A DNA stretch of 64,000 nucleotides. It comes from Parelaphostrongylus tenuis (taxonomy: Eukaryota; Nematoda; Chromadorea; Rhabditida; Metastrongylidae). The translations under genes and the position numbers were made by a program. The stretch lies in contig JAHQIW010004555.1 in assembly GCA_019055375.1 (NCBI GenBank), forward strand, positions 310,001 to 374,000, read 5' to 3'. The number at the start of each line of letters is the position of its first letter. The stretch's first letter is position 1. The notes under the pieces are model-generated. The model was not told the DNA's origin. It saw only the letters and a list, made by a program, of their open reading frames with translations, and searched no databases. Of this stretch, positions 45,391 through 55,645 are shown in pieces.

Positions 45391-46050
45391 ACGTCCTTCA
45401 GTCTTTCGGGTACGGCATCCTGCTATCTGTTCATTTTGTGAGCTTCGGAAACATTGATTTATTACATCGACAGGCTCATGAAAGTTGTTGTATATTAGCC
45501 GGATATGCAGTCGACAACCTCTACATTACACGAATGGAGTCAAATACATGGCCCACTCATGAGAGATCGATGCCTAACATTTTATCATTCATAAATTTTT
45601 GTAGAAAGATCTACAAGGAAATTATTAGTTCTTTGGGTTACAGTCTGACGATTGAACGAACTACACTCTCAATGCAGTTGATCTCAAAGCCTCGTTGATG
45701 TCATCGCTAATGGAAAAGCCTGAATATTTGATAAAGTTGTACGATTTCAGCGCGAGAAGATCAAGGATCCGTTGGAATTGCAGCGAATTTGTGGCACTTT
45801 GATTCGAGAATTCAAACGGCAACGAGACACTGAGATGGGAAAACGAACGTTGTTTTGAAGTATGTACTTTAGTGTAGTTTTGATGCACTCGGAATATATT
45901 TTGTGACATTTATACGGTATAAAACTCATATCTGTTCTTATATTTTAAGTCCTATAAATTAGCTTCGTAGGTTGTATTTGAATACTGAATTTTTTTCAAC
46001 AGGAATAATGTGCCTTAGTGTATATGATATTTGTCGGTCATTTTTAATGA
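45391..46050. other. no gene recognised
   Basis: Carries the rest of the open frame overlapping the tRNA-like unit. No splice support. Confidence 0.3.
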
Positions 46051-46257
46051 TCACCTCTTCATCTTCTCATTTACTTTTTCGCCATGGCGCGACATCACAT
46101 GCGTCACCATCGCACCGTGCGGATTCCAGCAGGTCTAGCGGTCGACTCGCTTTCTCGTATCACCGTCTACGAAGATCCTCGTAATTTACCCGCGTGTGGG
46201 TTTAACTACTACTCAAGGATCTCGCCATCTTCGCCACAAATGCCGCTGAATCAATAG
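46051..46257 (+). CDS. uncertain ORF with coding-like composition
   Basis: Open for 69 codons after a TGA. From ATG at 46084 it encodes MARHHMRHHRTVRIPAGLAV, then DSLSRITVYEDPRNLPACGF, and ends NQ with TAG at 46255-46257. G+C is locally higher and third codon positions favour C/G, unlike the neighbours. No acceptor is obvious and no family is recognised. Confidence 0.3.
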   Translation, partial: SPLHLLIYFFAMARHHMRHHRTVRIPAGLAVDSLSRITVYEDPRNLPACGFNYYSRISPSSPQMPLNQ

Positions 46258-46477
46258 TTTGTGGAATAATGAGATAGCCATGTTAGCGCGTTCAAACGTA
46301 GATTGGAGGTTGGATTATCCATGGCAAGTCTAGAACGTATTATAACACCTCGGGGATGGGAAGCTTAGTGGACTTAGAGCGGAGTCAAACCGAGGGTCGG
46401 GTCCGTCGTGCCATACGTGTGTTGGATGTAGTCACTACCACCACGATACCCGTGCCCTATGATACGCAGTGTGACCT

Positions 46478-46660
46478 ATGAGAAAGGACAAATCTGTGGA
46501 TGAAGAAAAAAAACTTATAGCCGAACAAATCGTCAAATTCTATCATTTGCATAATTATCCTCAGTGTTATGTGGATTATCCAACAAATGAAGTCGTTAAC
46601 AATGACTCAAATAATCGTCGATTTAAGTCCCTAAAATTCTCAAACAGCCTGTTTTCATGA
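46478..46660 (+). CDS. uncertain ORF
   Basis: The ATG-initiated frame MRKDKSVDEEKKLIAEQIVK then FYHLHNYPQCYVDYPTNEVV has protein-like composition and then degenerates. No family recognised. The 3' end overlaps the minus-strand candidate at 46623-46880. Confidence 0.25.
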   Translation: MRKDKSVDEEKKLIAEQIVKFYHLHNYPQCYVDYPTNEVVNNDSNNRRFKSLKFSNSLFS

Positions 46661-46880
46661 AGAAAGACAAGAATTTCCACAAACTGGCGTGATTATCTTC
46701 GGAGTTACTGCTCGGTCGGCTAAGAAACGTAGCGTCTTCCACCCAAGAATTGTTTTTAAATGGCGTTACGGCTCCAACCCGTCCCAAGTGGCGCTTAGGT
46801 TTCCTCTCAACTGCACTTCCAGTTTCTGACGAACGGCCGACAAAATCAAAACACCGAATCTCATCGGTCTCATCATTCAT
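46623..46880 (-). CDS. candidate ORF, unidentified protein
   Basis: An 85-codon minus-strand frame with an ATG start: MNDETDEIRCFDFVGRSSET, GSAVERKPKRHLGRVGAVTP, then FKNNSWVEDATFLSRPSSNS and a TAA stop. It is hydrophilic, charged, and has balanced codon use; it is one of the most coding-like frames here. The plus strand is open for 42 codons with a possible GTACTC donor, so strand is not certain. Confidence 0.35.
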   Translation of the reverse strand: MNDETDEIRCFDFVGRSSETGSAVERKPKRHLGRVGAVTPFKNNSWVEDATFLSRPSSNSEDNHASLWKFLSFFMKTGCLRILGT

Positions 46881-47419
46881 AGGTACTCAGCAATTAATCC
46901 AAGCGGTATCCCTCATTGTTGCGATAAATTCCATCGGCCGTAGTTACGTAATGTCCTATGTCCTCTCTTATATTTTCTAACAAACTTTGTGACAAAATTC
47001 AGGTATCAGAAACAGTTTGCGCCAGACCAGGCATCATTTTTCGCGTTCACAGTAGTCGCAGTGCTCTCCAGTCTCCAAGGCATTGGTCTCTAGAGCATCT
47101 CAATCCTCTGTTCTTGATTGGTTTCGCTTTGACTTCAAGTGATTATTGAGATAGAAAATCGCTGAGATGACCATCATACGGTTGAATTTCTTTAGGACCA
47201 CAGGGAAGAAAAATTTACTAGATTATTACTTGTACTATTGAGACCAACTATTTTTTATTTCCCGTTGAGTACGTTCTGTATTTTGCTTTACTCTTCAAAA
47301 TAACATATCGTAGACTGTGGCTTACTACACGACATTTTGCTTGATCTCTCTACAGTCTATTACGTCTTCTCATGAGTTTTGGCATTAGATCAATAAATAC
47401 GAATTTTTAAATATACATG
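46881..47419. other. no gene recognised
   Basis: A stretch after AAAATTCAG at about 47002 is open in two plus frames (one gives FAPDQASFFAFTVVAVLSSL) but cannot be joined confidently to an upstream exon. Confidence 0.25.
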
Positions 47420-47900
47420 GATTACTGGCAGTCATTTAATAGCCCGCATCTCGATAATTTTGATGCTAAGACTGATTTCGGAACGGTCCATATAGAGTGC
47501 TATTAAAGGAAAAAAAAATCGTGATTCGCACTCTGAGTAGTTAGCTCGCTTCTTGAATTTTGTAAACGGGTTTATTACGCAATGAAAAACAAAAAAGTTT
47601 TCGTACCAACAGAGCAATAGAAACAAGGCTCTTTTGCAGTTCCTATACAAAAAACCTAGAAATTTTCTCGGAAAGTGTCAAAAAATTACAAATAAGCGAC
47701 GCAGTGCGCAACGATTTTAACTATCGCCTCGAAAAAGCACGTCATTCGGCAGCCGCACGACTTTCTTACTCAATTGGAAATTTTTTCCCCCTACAGGGAA
47801 AATTTCTAGGATTTTCGTATGAGAGCTGCAGAGGCCACTTTGTTGCATCGTTCTATAGGTGCACATTTTTTTTGTTCCACATTGCCAAATAAACACGTTA
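47420..47900. repeat. dispersed repeat related to 29.9 kb
   Basis: The first 110 bp align with 29876-29990. The remainder has strings such as 'cgcaacgattttaactatcg' reminiscent of the repeat R box in the opposite orientation. Non-coding. Confidence 0.4.
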
Positions 47901-47954
47901 TGAAGTTTGAGAGACGAACTAACCTACTTCGAGTGCAAAATATGATTACCTTTT

Positions 47955-48545
47955 TGTTCTATTGGCGCTCTATACGGACCGCTTGAAGTGCTAAGGAGCC
48001 TCATTCGCGCTCCAGAACTCATCAATCATAGTCACTCGGTTCAGCCGATCCCTTGACTACACTCCTCTATGAAGGAATCAAAGCCGAACGATAAGTCACC
48101 GCAAGTCAGGTGACAGAATCCTTTGACATTGCAGTGACCAGGAATCAAGCTTGTTGGCTGGTAAAATGAATCATATCTCTTCATTCGAGCGATTTATTAC
48201 AGACCTCGCTCAAAAAACAATAATAGGCTGATTATGATTTAATATGTTCTAAGCCGTTTTTGAGGTCTGATAATTGCTAAACAGGCGCCTGTTTTGTCCT
48301 TATCTCACAAAGGGCTCAGAACATGTTATACAATATCAGGCTATAATTGTTTTTGGGCGAGGTCTATAAAAAGCGGTTGAAAGAAGAGGTACAACTCATT
48401 TCACCAGCTCCAAGCTCGATCGCTGGTCACTACAATGTCAGGATATTCTATCACCTGACTTGCGGCAATTTAATATTCGGCGTCGATTAGAGGGCTATAA
48501 CTTAAAGGGTGAACCGAAGGAGACGACATAGGTTGCCGGATGACT
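47955..48545. mobile_element. hammerhead foldback family, diverged palindromic copy
   Basis: Inverted blocks: 'ggttcagccgatccc' (48036) with 'gtgaaccgaagg' (48513); 'gcaagtcaggtgacagaatc' then 'ctttgacattgcagtgacc' (48099-48140) with the complement 'ggtcactacaatgtcagg' (48425-48465). The hammerhead cores are eroded; the minus-strand remnant near 48285-48315 keeps only the GAGATAAGGAC and AAAAC parts. Confidence 0.6.
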
Positions 48546-48889
48546 ACCACTAATCGATGTTTTATATATTATAAATTTGCTGTATCTTTCACTGATGCCA
48601 AAATTTATGAGACTTAATATCAACAACTTTTATTACAATTACAGGCAGTCCTTTAATCAAATACAGTTCCAGTACTTTCTGTTGCTGATCAAGCGATCGA
48701 TCTGCTTCAAACTGTTACCATATTCAAATAACATGATGCGCTAATGGATAGCCGTGTGACATTCGATTCAGTGAATAAATATTATTTGCGTTTTTTCGGT
48801 TGATAATAGGAAGCCATTGTAGACGATGAATAAAATGTTTGTGGAAATCAGTACCGACCTGCTACAAACAGAGAAATATCGAATTTTAT

Positions 48890-49125
48890 ACCCACTGATG
48901 TTGAGTGAGGTGCATAGGTTGATGTCGGGCGGGACTCGAAACCCGCATTTAACCCTTTCCGGGCGCGTGTGCTGAACCAGTTGCACTACCGATGCTGTCT
49001 TGCCAGCCCTCCGTCTACGCTACAACGCATCAACCTTTCAGCAACCAATGGGCAACGGTTTGACTTGGAACGCCATATCAGAACAAAAAGCTGTCAAAGT
49101 TTTACACATCATTCAACATCATTTA
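48890..49125 (-). mobile_element. SINE family B, copy
   Basis: Minus strand: 'gttgcagcgtagacgg'-like 5' part, A-box-like GGTAGTGCAACTGG, B box GGGTTTCGAGTCCCG. 'aggttgatgcgttgtagcg' upstream matches the 40.2 kb copy. Confidence 0.7.
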
Positions 49126-49465
49126 TTATATCTGTAACATTATATCACCACCGAAAAGCCGTTATATCAAGAAAATTCTATCGCATTTATGTTAGCTATC
49201 TCATACAGGCTCATAAGGACTACTGCAACCCAGAAAACGGAGATTTTCTTCGAATTGATAACACATAACGTACCGTCCAATCACAATGTCGCAATTTGAT
49301 CAGTATCTCTTTAGTGCACAGTGTTGATTAGAGGATTGGAAAGCTAGTTTTTCCAAAATCGTCTTCTAATTTTTTGCTGGCGTGATAGAGTAATTATTTT
49401 GAATGGTTTCTAAGGAACTTCAAAAAATGGTCTCGAACAACTATGATTACCGCAGCCTGCGGACG

Positions 49466-49669
49466 CTATGATGTTCGTACGGTACTCAGGGAGCAAAACG
49501 ACATCAAGGAATCTTTGACAACCCGATATTTCCCATAAGCCACCGTATTTCTGACGGATGTTGTATTATTATCGAGAAAGCCATAAAGGAACAGATTAAC
49601 ATTTTCTAGCCAAGAAGATAGACTTATTAATTGGCATAATATCGTTTGCTTCTCAAAGATGTGTTTCAT
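49466..49669 (-). CDS. uncertain ORF
   Basis: ATG-initiated minus-strand frame MKHIFEKQTILCQLISLSSW then LENVNLFLYGFLDNNTTSVR, 67 codons, protein-like. It is divergent to the plus-strand ORF that follows. Unassigned. Confidence 0.2.
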   Translation of the reverse strand: MKHIFEKQTILCQLISLSSWLENVNLFLYGFLDNNTTSVRNTVAYGKYRVVKDSLMSFCSLSTVRTS

Positions 49670-49702
49670 TACAAGCCAGTAGTATCGACGAGAAGAAGAA
49701 GA

Positions 49703-50029
49703 ATGACCGAGAACAAGGACTCACAATCCTATTACTACTCTTTCATTTCGTTGTTTACCAGTCAGATGACGATATTGTTTGCTTTCATATTATCGTCATT
49801 TCAATGCCTCGCATCTGCCCTCAATTGCCCAATAAATGGCAGTTACGATGCATCAAACGTATTGTTTTCCATTTGGGTGATGTTGCTAAGCCGCGAAAAC
49901 ATTTACACTAGGAGTTACAGCACTATTTTTCTATTGAAATCCTATACTTTTTATGTACAACACGTTCAAAATAAAGGGATCCAGACTTGTCCATCTTTTT
50001 GCCACTTTCGACATCTGTACGCCGTATGA
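49703..50029 (+). CDS. uncertain ORF with possible signal peptide
   Basis: From ATG at 49703 the frame is open for 108 codons: a hydrophilic start (MTENKDSQSYYYSF), then a hydrophobic MTILFAFILSSFQCLASA that resembles a signal peptide, then LNCPINGSYDASNVLF. If real it would be a small secreted or membrane protein. No cysteine pattern or domain recognised, and intronless ORFs of this length occur by chance in AT-rich DNA. Confidence 0.3.
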   Translation: MTENKDSQSYYYSFISLFTSQMTILFAFILSSFQCLASALNCPINGSYDASNVLFSIWVMLLSRENIYTRSYSTIFLLKSYTFYVQHVQNKGIQTCPSFCHFRHLYAV

Positions 50030-50214
50030 ACGGTGCACGCCTTCTATAACTGAACTCTGATGCTACCTTGTTTGCCTACCAAAAAAAAAAACACGCAAAA
50101 AAGACAGAGTTTATCCAGTTATTAACAGCTATCTAAATACTGCTGACTGGCAATGTTGAGCTTTAAAGAAGTTGGCTACCGAATTCGATTGATTTTACTT
50201 ACTGACACGACTCG

Positions 50215-50440
50215 CCATCACATTTTATTGTGCGGATCCCACTACTTCTAACATACGATTCGTTTCTCGTTCTCTTCTCGATAAAATACTGGTCGAGCGT
50301 CTCTCCTTACAATCTCGAAGAGAGCTTGGCTGTGGCTGTGACGCTCCATAGGGCGTTCTTGTTAACTGTCCTAGAATGTTATAGGGTGTGAAGCTCGGCT
50401 CCACGCGTGCCTTAACGAGCATCATAACCACTCCGTCACG
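50215..50440 (-). mobile_element. SINE family A, copy 6
   Basis: Minus strand: CGTGACGGAGTGGTTATGAT, 'gtggagccgagcttcaca', 'aagaacgccctatggagcgt', 'cttcgagattgtaaggagag', tail 'gcacaataaaatgtgatg'. Well preserved. Confidence 0.8.
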
Positions 50441-51167
50441 GCTCGTCCCGGTTCACTAATAATAACTCATTTATTCATATGACAGCTTACAAGTAAATAT
50501 GATCGTATAAGTATGCTGATGGAAGTTATCGATGTTCCAGCCAATACCGAATCTAGAAATCGTAGTTGTTTTTTCTGACAGAAATGCTGAAATAAGAATT
50601 GATCTGAAAGCCGGCTTGTTTTTGTACGCTAATCCTTCTCGAAAGTAAGAGATTTTCTTGTCAATTTCAGTTTACTCTTTCACTACGAATGCTTTTAGAT
50701 GTTAACTCTTTGAGAACTTCATAGTAGTGACCGTTTAGTAGTGCAAGGAAGTTTCTTCAATGAGGAAGGAGCTTGAGGTAACGTAGATCTTTTCGCCTTT
50801 GTACAGCCTAAATTACATGGAATAGTGATCAGGAAAGAATAATTAATAGTGGAACGATGTACAAATGGGAGTTTTGCTGTAGTCAACGATCCGGCGTTTG
50901 GCTGAAGTGTAGAGATGCCATAATGTCATAAAATAGAAAAGTTGCTGGCGAAGAATTTAATACATGTCTATAAACAAGCACAGAAGAATCGATAGCCGTC
51001 ATAGTTTATAGAAGCTTACAGGGCTACTCTTGTTGTGGTACTTTAGATAAGTTCAATATTACTACTCGAATAAACAAATAGATAAAATCACATCTGCTAC
51101 CCCTAAATTGTTTGTGCTAGACTACATCTTTCTAATGCTTGATTTCTCCCATGCGACTAACATTCAG
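50441..51167. other. no gene recognised
   Basis: No supported exon or repeat. Confidence 0.4.
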
Positions 51168-51333
51168 TACAGAAATCCTCTTGATGTACAAGTACGACTC
51201 CTCTAAACAATTTATGTTGTTCTCTTTAGCTTCCATCGAAATGTTGGATGTTCGTCTTCGTTCTGCCTCTGGACACCGAGATAAATCCCTAAACCTTCTT
51301 AGATCTTTAGCATTAAGGGCCCTTTACCTATGA
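51168..51333 (+). CDS. uncertain terminal exon
   Basis: Follows AACATTCAG. The frame includes YDSSKQFMLFSLASIEMLDV and RLRSASGHRDKSLNLLRSLA, stop TGA at 51331. Protein-like, unassigned. Confidence 0.25.
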
Positions 51334-51540
51334 AACAATGAGAGATTTTCTGGCTCCTGACTGTAATTTTTAAGTGTAATAGTAATTCATGTTTGGGTTG
51401 CTATTCCATTGATGGCAACGTTCGTGGGTTCATTTGAGTAACGGATTGGTTGAATTAAAATTAGAAGGCCAAATCGGCACTCAAAGTTTGTCCTATAGAA
51501 CAATCTTGGAAAACTAGTAAGTCAAAAGCTTGAGTAAACG

Positions 51541-52141
51541 CTAAATTGAGGCTTCTTCCAAACCAAACTTCATATGCCACGATTTTGAGCGCCTGTCAAA
51601 TAGTGCTGAGAATTTCGTGACAGTTGCTGAACTCCCACACAACTCTACGTTGTCAGTTAGTCTGCAACTGCTTCTTTGATTATTTACATTGACTGAGGAT
51701 GATGCTCTTGTAGTTGATAAATCCTCGAGTAATGCGCCACACATTCGTCTCATTGAGCATCTTTAGAGATAATCAAGTGCGTATCTGGTCATCACCATGA
51801 CTTTAATTGTCTTACCAATAATCAAGTCAGTGCAGGTATCCTACCACAATTATATTCGGTTGCAAAGAACATTTTGAGGCACTTCTAAAAAATTGAAAAT
51901 TCATGCATGAATCCCAAATAAAAACAATAGTAATTATTCTTTGAATAAAGACTATAGTTTTTCTACAACTTTCTGCCGTCGGTTCGCCAAATTTTGAAAA
52001 TTTGCTTGCTGTGCCTTCCCCCTCAACTTCGTTGATTTCATCGAATGCAGCTCTCTGTAAAAGACCCTTTCTACAATAATGACTCCATAAAACACGAACT
52101 ATCGTTGACAATGGAGGAGGCTTGTACCATAGCGAGAACAA
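51541..52141 (-). repeat. repeat R-related block with minus-strand ORFs
   Basis: Shares 'aatgcgccacacattcg', 'gtgcgtatctggtcatcac' and 'aagacccttt' with the R copies near 13.9 and 17.5 kb. Two minus-strand frames (70 codons at 51541-51753; 104 codons at 51827-52141 including RAAFDEINEVEGEGTASKFS) look somewhat protein-like, so R may once have carried coding sequence. Confidence 0.35.
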
Positions 52142-52254
52142 AGACGATTAACATCTAATCATTCAATGGGAAAAATCTCACATAAGAAATTATTATGTTT
52201 ATGATATGCTCAGGAGTTTACTTATGCTTGCTAAAGTGCTCCAAAACTTCCTTT

Positions 52255-52500
52255 TTGAATTCTTTCTATCTGACTGCCTCTAGCAGTGGCATAATGTTAT
52301 AATAAGCCGAGTGGTGAAAAGTGTTGTGCAAAAGCTTTCGCGTCATCTGAAATCTGAACCCGCATTTCCCCCTATCCGGGGTCGCGAGTTTAACCGTTGC
52401 CACAGTCGATATCCTTTTTTGACACCACTCTTTCTACGCTACAACGCGCTTATGTGTCAGCAGCCAATCTTCTTTTCAACCGTGGTAGTATTGATTGGCT
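52255..52500 (-). mobile_element. SINE family B, copy
   Basis: Minus strand: 'ttggctgctgacacataagc', 'tagcgtagaaagagtggtgt', A-box region 'gtggcaacggtt', B-box-like GCGGGTTCAGATTTC, 'tgacgcgaaagcttttgcac' and the tail stem-loop 'actgctagaggca'. Confidence 0.7.
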
Positions 52501-53114
52501 GATCGCGGAGAAATGAAAGCTTTGGTAAGCCTGGGATGAGAGGTTGCACCTAATTATCGTTGGCAACAAAGCAGACTGTAAAAGTAGGGTTATAAAAAAT
52601 GCATTCATTATCTGCAAAAGGTGAAGTCGCCGGAAGCGTTAGTCATTACATTTCATGAATACTTGTTAACGACCTCGCGTTAGACCAAAAAAAAAAATGG
52701 AGAGCTCGTTAGGTAATATGAACTGATTATAAAGGATGAGACAAGGGTTCATTCATCGCTCGAGGTACACAGATTCGCATATCGCTCAAGATTACTGGAA
52801 ATATATCTATAACATCACAACATTGTTATAGAAGAGGTAAAATGGAAAGGGATCTTGCAGATAACATAAATTAATTAATGCCCGAATCAATCAAAAACAA
52901 TTCAGAGGACTGACAATGCTTATAAGCCTTATCAAGCTAAGACAATCTTCTGCCTTAAAGATACTGCTTATTTTGATTGTCGCAAAATCTTACTAATACT
53001 TCTTGTTAAATTCAAAACAGAAGAAGCAATTTCTTTAAGGTGGAAGATTGTTTCAGCTCAAAAAGGCTTGCATGCATATAAAATTAGCAACAATATATTC
53101 TAGATATCTGATAT
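52501..53114. other. no gene recognised
   Basis: No supported exon or repeat. Confidence 0.4.
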
Positions 53115-53144
53115 TATGTGTTGAACCTTTATGAGGTGCGGTAT

Positions 53145-53205
53145 GACACTTATACAGTACTAAACAGCTGTTTCGCCTTTCTAGGCTCGCCAGTAGCACG
53201 GTGCC
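53145..53205 (-). ncRNA. hammerhead ribozyme-like motif (type I)
   Basis: Minus strand: CTGGCGA (A6 to G, a core change), stem II GCCT/AGAA/AGGC (4 of 4), GAAA, CAGCTG-TT (UU cleavage site). Stem I proximal GTGCTA/TAGTAC 6 of 6 with one wobble, distal GGCAC/GTGTC 5 of 5 with one wobble, internal loop TGTATAA. The fold is almost perfect but one core base is wrong. Confidence 0.65.
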
Positions 53206-53427
53206 TCTCGGTTCAGCCGATTCTTTACAGGGACACACTCTTACTTGTAGAGAAATTGGTGAATATTTTAATCACTACATGCCAGGAGATAAAATCCACC
53301 GACATTGCAGTGATCACAGCCTAGCAATTATGGCTGGTAGAATGAATCGTAACTTTTCTTTCGACTGTTTGTATAGACCTCGTTTTCAATACAATTGTAA
53401 TCTGATGTTTCGAGTCTTCTATGAGGT

Positions 53428-53500
53428 CTGGTGAAGCACTTATGCAGTATCGACAACTGTATCGCCTTTTCCACACTCGTCAGCAGCACGGTGCCTTTCG
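53428..53500 (-). ncRNA. hammerhead ribozyme-like motif, eroded
   Basis: Minus strand: CTGACGA (allowed core), poorly paired stem II ending AAGGC, GATA instead of GAAA, CAGTTG-TC. Distal stem I GGCAC/GTGCT. Direct-repeat partner of the motif at 53145-53205. Confidence 0.45.
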
Positions 53501-53565
53501 GTTCAGCAGATCATTTGCAGAGGACATACACCCGTAGTTTACCCGTGCATTTGCAGGTCGTAAGC

Positions 53566-53625
53566 CACCATGACACTGATGAGCTTGGAAAGGCGATACA
53601 GCTCTCTGGTATTGTATAAGTGGCA
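53566..53625 (+). ncRNA. hammerhead ribozyme-like motif (type I)
   Basis: Plus strand: distal stem I GCCAC/GTGGC (5 of 5, a paired change relative to GGCAC/GTGCC in other copies), proximal ATGACA/TGGTAT 5 of 6, CTGATGA, stem II GCTT/GGAA/AGGC (with one wobble), GATA (canonical GAAA), CAGCTC-TC. One core base differs. Confidence 0.6.
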
Positions 53626-53934
53626 TAGCAGACTGCACAAAAGCTTCAAAGCAAGTCATCAGATTATCAGATTATCATTGTTTTCGAGCGATATCTACAC
53701 GAACAGTCGAAAGTTAAAGTACGATATACTTCAAAGAGTGTAAGCTACTAGACTACCGATAGTGGTTGCTGAATAGCGAACATTGTCGAATTTCTGCTGA
53801 AAGACAAAGAAGTGTTCATGTCGATATCTAAACAAACACAAATATGTCAATTCGTCCTATCAGTAATACAAAATATTGAATAGTTCACCTTTAAAATGTA
53901 GTAATGGTCTCTTTGATTCATCAAAACCTTTAAT

Positions 53935-54120
53935 ATGGAATATTCAGAGTTCTGCGTAATCGGACAATCTGCCAATATGATGATATCAACAATAAATCAC
54001 CGTGTAGGAAAGCACAGCTCAATCCTACGGTCGTACTTCGATAATCGTACAGAAGCGTCACTTCCTGTTCCCTGTACTTCATTCTTTGGTGCAGTTAATC
54101 TGAACAAATATATTGAATAA
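53935..54120 (+). CDS. uncertain ORF or exon
   Basis: The ATG-initiated frame MEYSEFCVIGQSANMMISTI continues NHRVGKHSSILRSYFDNRTE and ends at TAA. An alternative frame after AATATTCAG (VLRNRTICQYDDINNKSPCR) is also open for about 33 codons. The two cannot both be right. Unassigned. Confidence 0.25.
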   Translation: MEYSEFCVIGQSANMMISTINHRVGKHSSILRSYFDNRTEASLPVPCTSFFGAVNLNKYIE

Positions 54121-54539
54121 ACACAGGTCAGTGCAGTGTTGATTCATTTTTCTGGCGAAGGCGGACAAACACCGCTTAATTGGAAAAATGTCACTGTACA
54201 CCCGAGTTACACATTTTGAAACACTTGGATGACGGCGAAACGAAGATCTGCAACAAGGTTGAGCGATTGTGGACGATCGCTAAAGAAGGCGAGGTCGTGG
54301 AAATGTTACGGGAATAACGTTTACTTAACAACCTTTAATTGATATATAGAGAAACTTTCAAGTGGTTTGGTGCGTAAGTCACTAATCACCAAAACCTGTG
54401 AAAGGTTGAGACATTATATCACTCTGCATCGGATTTTTGAGCGACGTTTTTTAACACAGTTGCTTAAAAGGTATAAAGGAACTACTACTAGAATCCTTAT
54501 AATCTGGGACTGCCTTGATTAACTACGAAATCACAGTAG

Positions 54540-54788
54540 ATGCGTAAAACTGCGACATCTATGTCTCTTGTAAGGTTGGCCGGAAGCAGAGAAGTTGTAT
54601 CACAAGAACAACAGCCATTCAATAGTAAAGAAATGAGCAGTCCCAAGACATTGGCCACGAAAGCCTTATCTGCTATCTGTCGTCGGCAAGACTTTCATGA
54701 TAAAAGATGCTTTCAACAGCTTTTAAATAAAGTTTTTAAGTCTATTTGTAACAAAAAGGTCGTTGGAAACTTTGGAGGGAGAATATAG
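54540..54788 (+). CDS. candidate ORF, unidentified basic protein
   Basis: 82 codons from ATG to TAG: MRKTATSMSLVRLAGSREVV, SQEQQPFNSKEMSSPKTLAT, then KALSAICRRQDFHDKRCFQQ and a lysine-rich end. It is hydrophilic and basic, with protein-like codon use. A TAG lies immediately upstream of the ATG, so the frame is self-contained. Could be a small protein, a first exon, or a remnant. Confidence 0.35.
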   Translation: MRKTATSMSLVRLAGSREVVSQEQQPFNSKEMSSPKTLATKALSAICRRQDFHDKRCFQQLLNKVFKSICNKKVVGNFGGRI

Positions 54789-54908
54789 ATTCAGGTAGCA
54801 CAAAACTACTTTATAGGTTCTGCAGCAGTCTTGTAACCACTTCTTTATCATAATAAATTGGTATCATTATTAAGAATTCAGAGAAAAGGTCATACATCTC
54901 TTAATCAA

Positions 54909-55324
54909 TCAGTTCAGATTAAGAGGAATCCTTGCGAAGTAGGATACCATGGAATTTATGGCGACCCTATGAAACATCATCGCACTATTGGTGAAAGAAA
55001 GCATCGTCTGCGAGGCGAATGTTAAAAAATCTTTGATTGTCAGAAGCGAATTTGCTCCTGATGCTTCATTGACACTTATCAAAAGATTATCAAAAAGTGC
55101 TCCAAATATGTGGAACACAAGACTGAAACGAGAACCGCTTTCCTAGTTCCACATACAGTGATGATGCAAAGGATGACTTGAAGGGCATAAAAGAACGTTA
55201 ATGGAAGCAGTAGCACAGAAGAGAAAAAATTGTCTAGCGTTGTATCAACTTCTTTTATGAATCTTCTCGTGCAATATTGAAGTGCTCTCCGTAATTGAAA
55301 TATATCAGTGCCCCTGTTCCTCAG
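54909..55324 (-). CDS. candidate membrane-protein exon pair (or frameshifted pseudogene)
   Basis: Two overlapping minus-strand frames. The first (55324-55079) runs RALQYCTRRFIKEVDTTLDN, then a hydrophobic FFSSVLLLPLTFFYALQVIL segment. The second (55122-54909), directly after CTCGTTTCAG, runs LVFHIFGALFDNLLISVNEA through NSAMMFHRVAINSMVSYFAR to a stop. A basic loop followed by a membrane helix is typical of polytopic receptors; a chemoreceptor is possible but I cannot name the family. A GTATGT...TTTCAG intron of 34 nt between them would not keep phase, so a frameshift (pseudogene) is as likely as splicing. Confidence 0.4.
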
Positions 55325-55562
55325 CTAGTGTTTTCAATTTTCTGACCCCCACAAGACGGTGACTGACATGGGCGTTCAATACGGGACGCTTTTCAGCATC
55401 TATTGATTACCGGAGGATAATGCTTTGCGTGAATTCATTCAAGCTCATCAATGCGATGCAGTCGCACCATCCCCGCAGTGGAGTATAGATCTTGTTATCC
55501 GACTTTATCTTTAATTATCGGCGGAATGAGATTTTCGTCCTTCATTATGATCCAACATTTCA

Positions 55563-55645
55563 TTATTGTCGTGTGTATGTACTGTTGTAATCGTGCCAAT
55601 CTGTGTGGAGTGAATCAAAATTTGAATCTATCTTCTCAATCACTT
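55563..55645 (-). CDS. candidate exon upstream of the membrane-protein segment
   Basis: Minus strand, directly after TTTCTCTTTCAG (a strong acceptor): VIEKIDSNFDSLHTDWHDYN then STYTRQ before a stop. It could be an internal exon if a donor lies before the TAA. The overlapping third frame (QQYIHTTIMKCWIIMKDENL) is also open. Same strand and spacing as the 54.9-55.3 kb candidate. Confidence 0.3.

Larger units (their letters stand above)
53115..53660. mobile_element. hammerhead element with tandem (about 288 bp) and inverted units
   Basis: Unit 1 begins 'gaacctttatgaggtgcgg' (53124) and unit 2 begins 'gagtcttctatgaggtctgg' (53410), direct repeats about 288 bp apart. Each has a minus-strand hammerhead (53145-53205, about 53428-53500), the 'ggttcagc' string, and inner sequence. 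A third, plus-strand hammerhead (53566-53625) closes unit 2 as an inverted arm. Tandem hammerhead units of this size are what retrozymes show. Confidence 0.65.

Noticed and set aside
45337..45698. 120-codon plus-strand open frame
   Set aside because: Its 5' part coincides with a tRNA-like unit (A and B boxes at 45305-45390), so the openness is most likely incidental.
49646..49702. Earlier start for the ORF at 49703-50029
   Set aside because: The upstream part begins with a non-ATG codon and has no start context; the ATG at 49703 is the better start.
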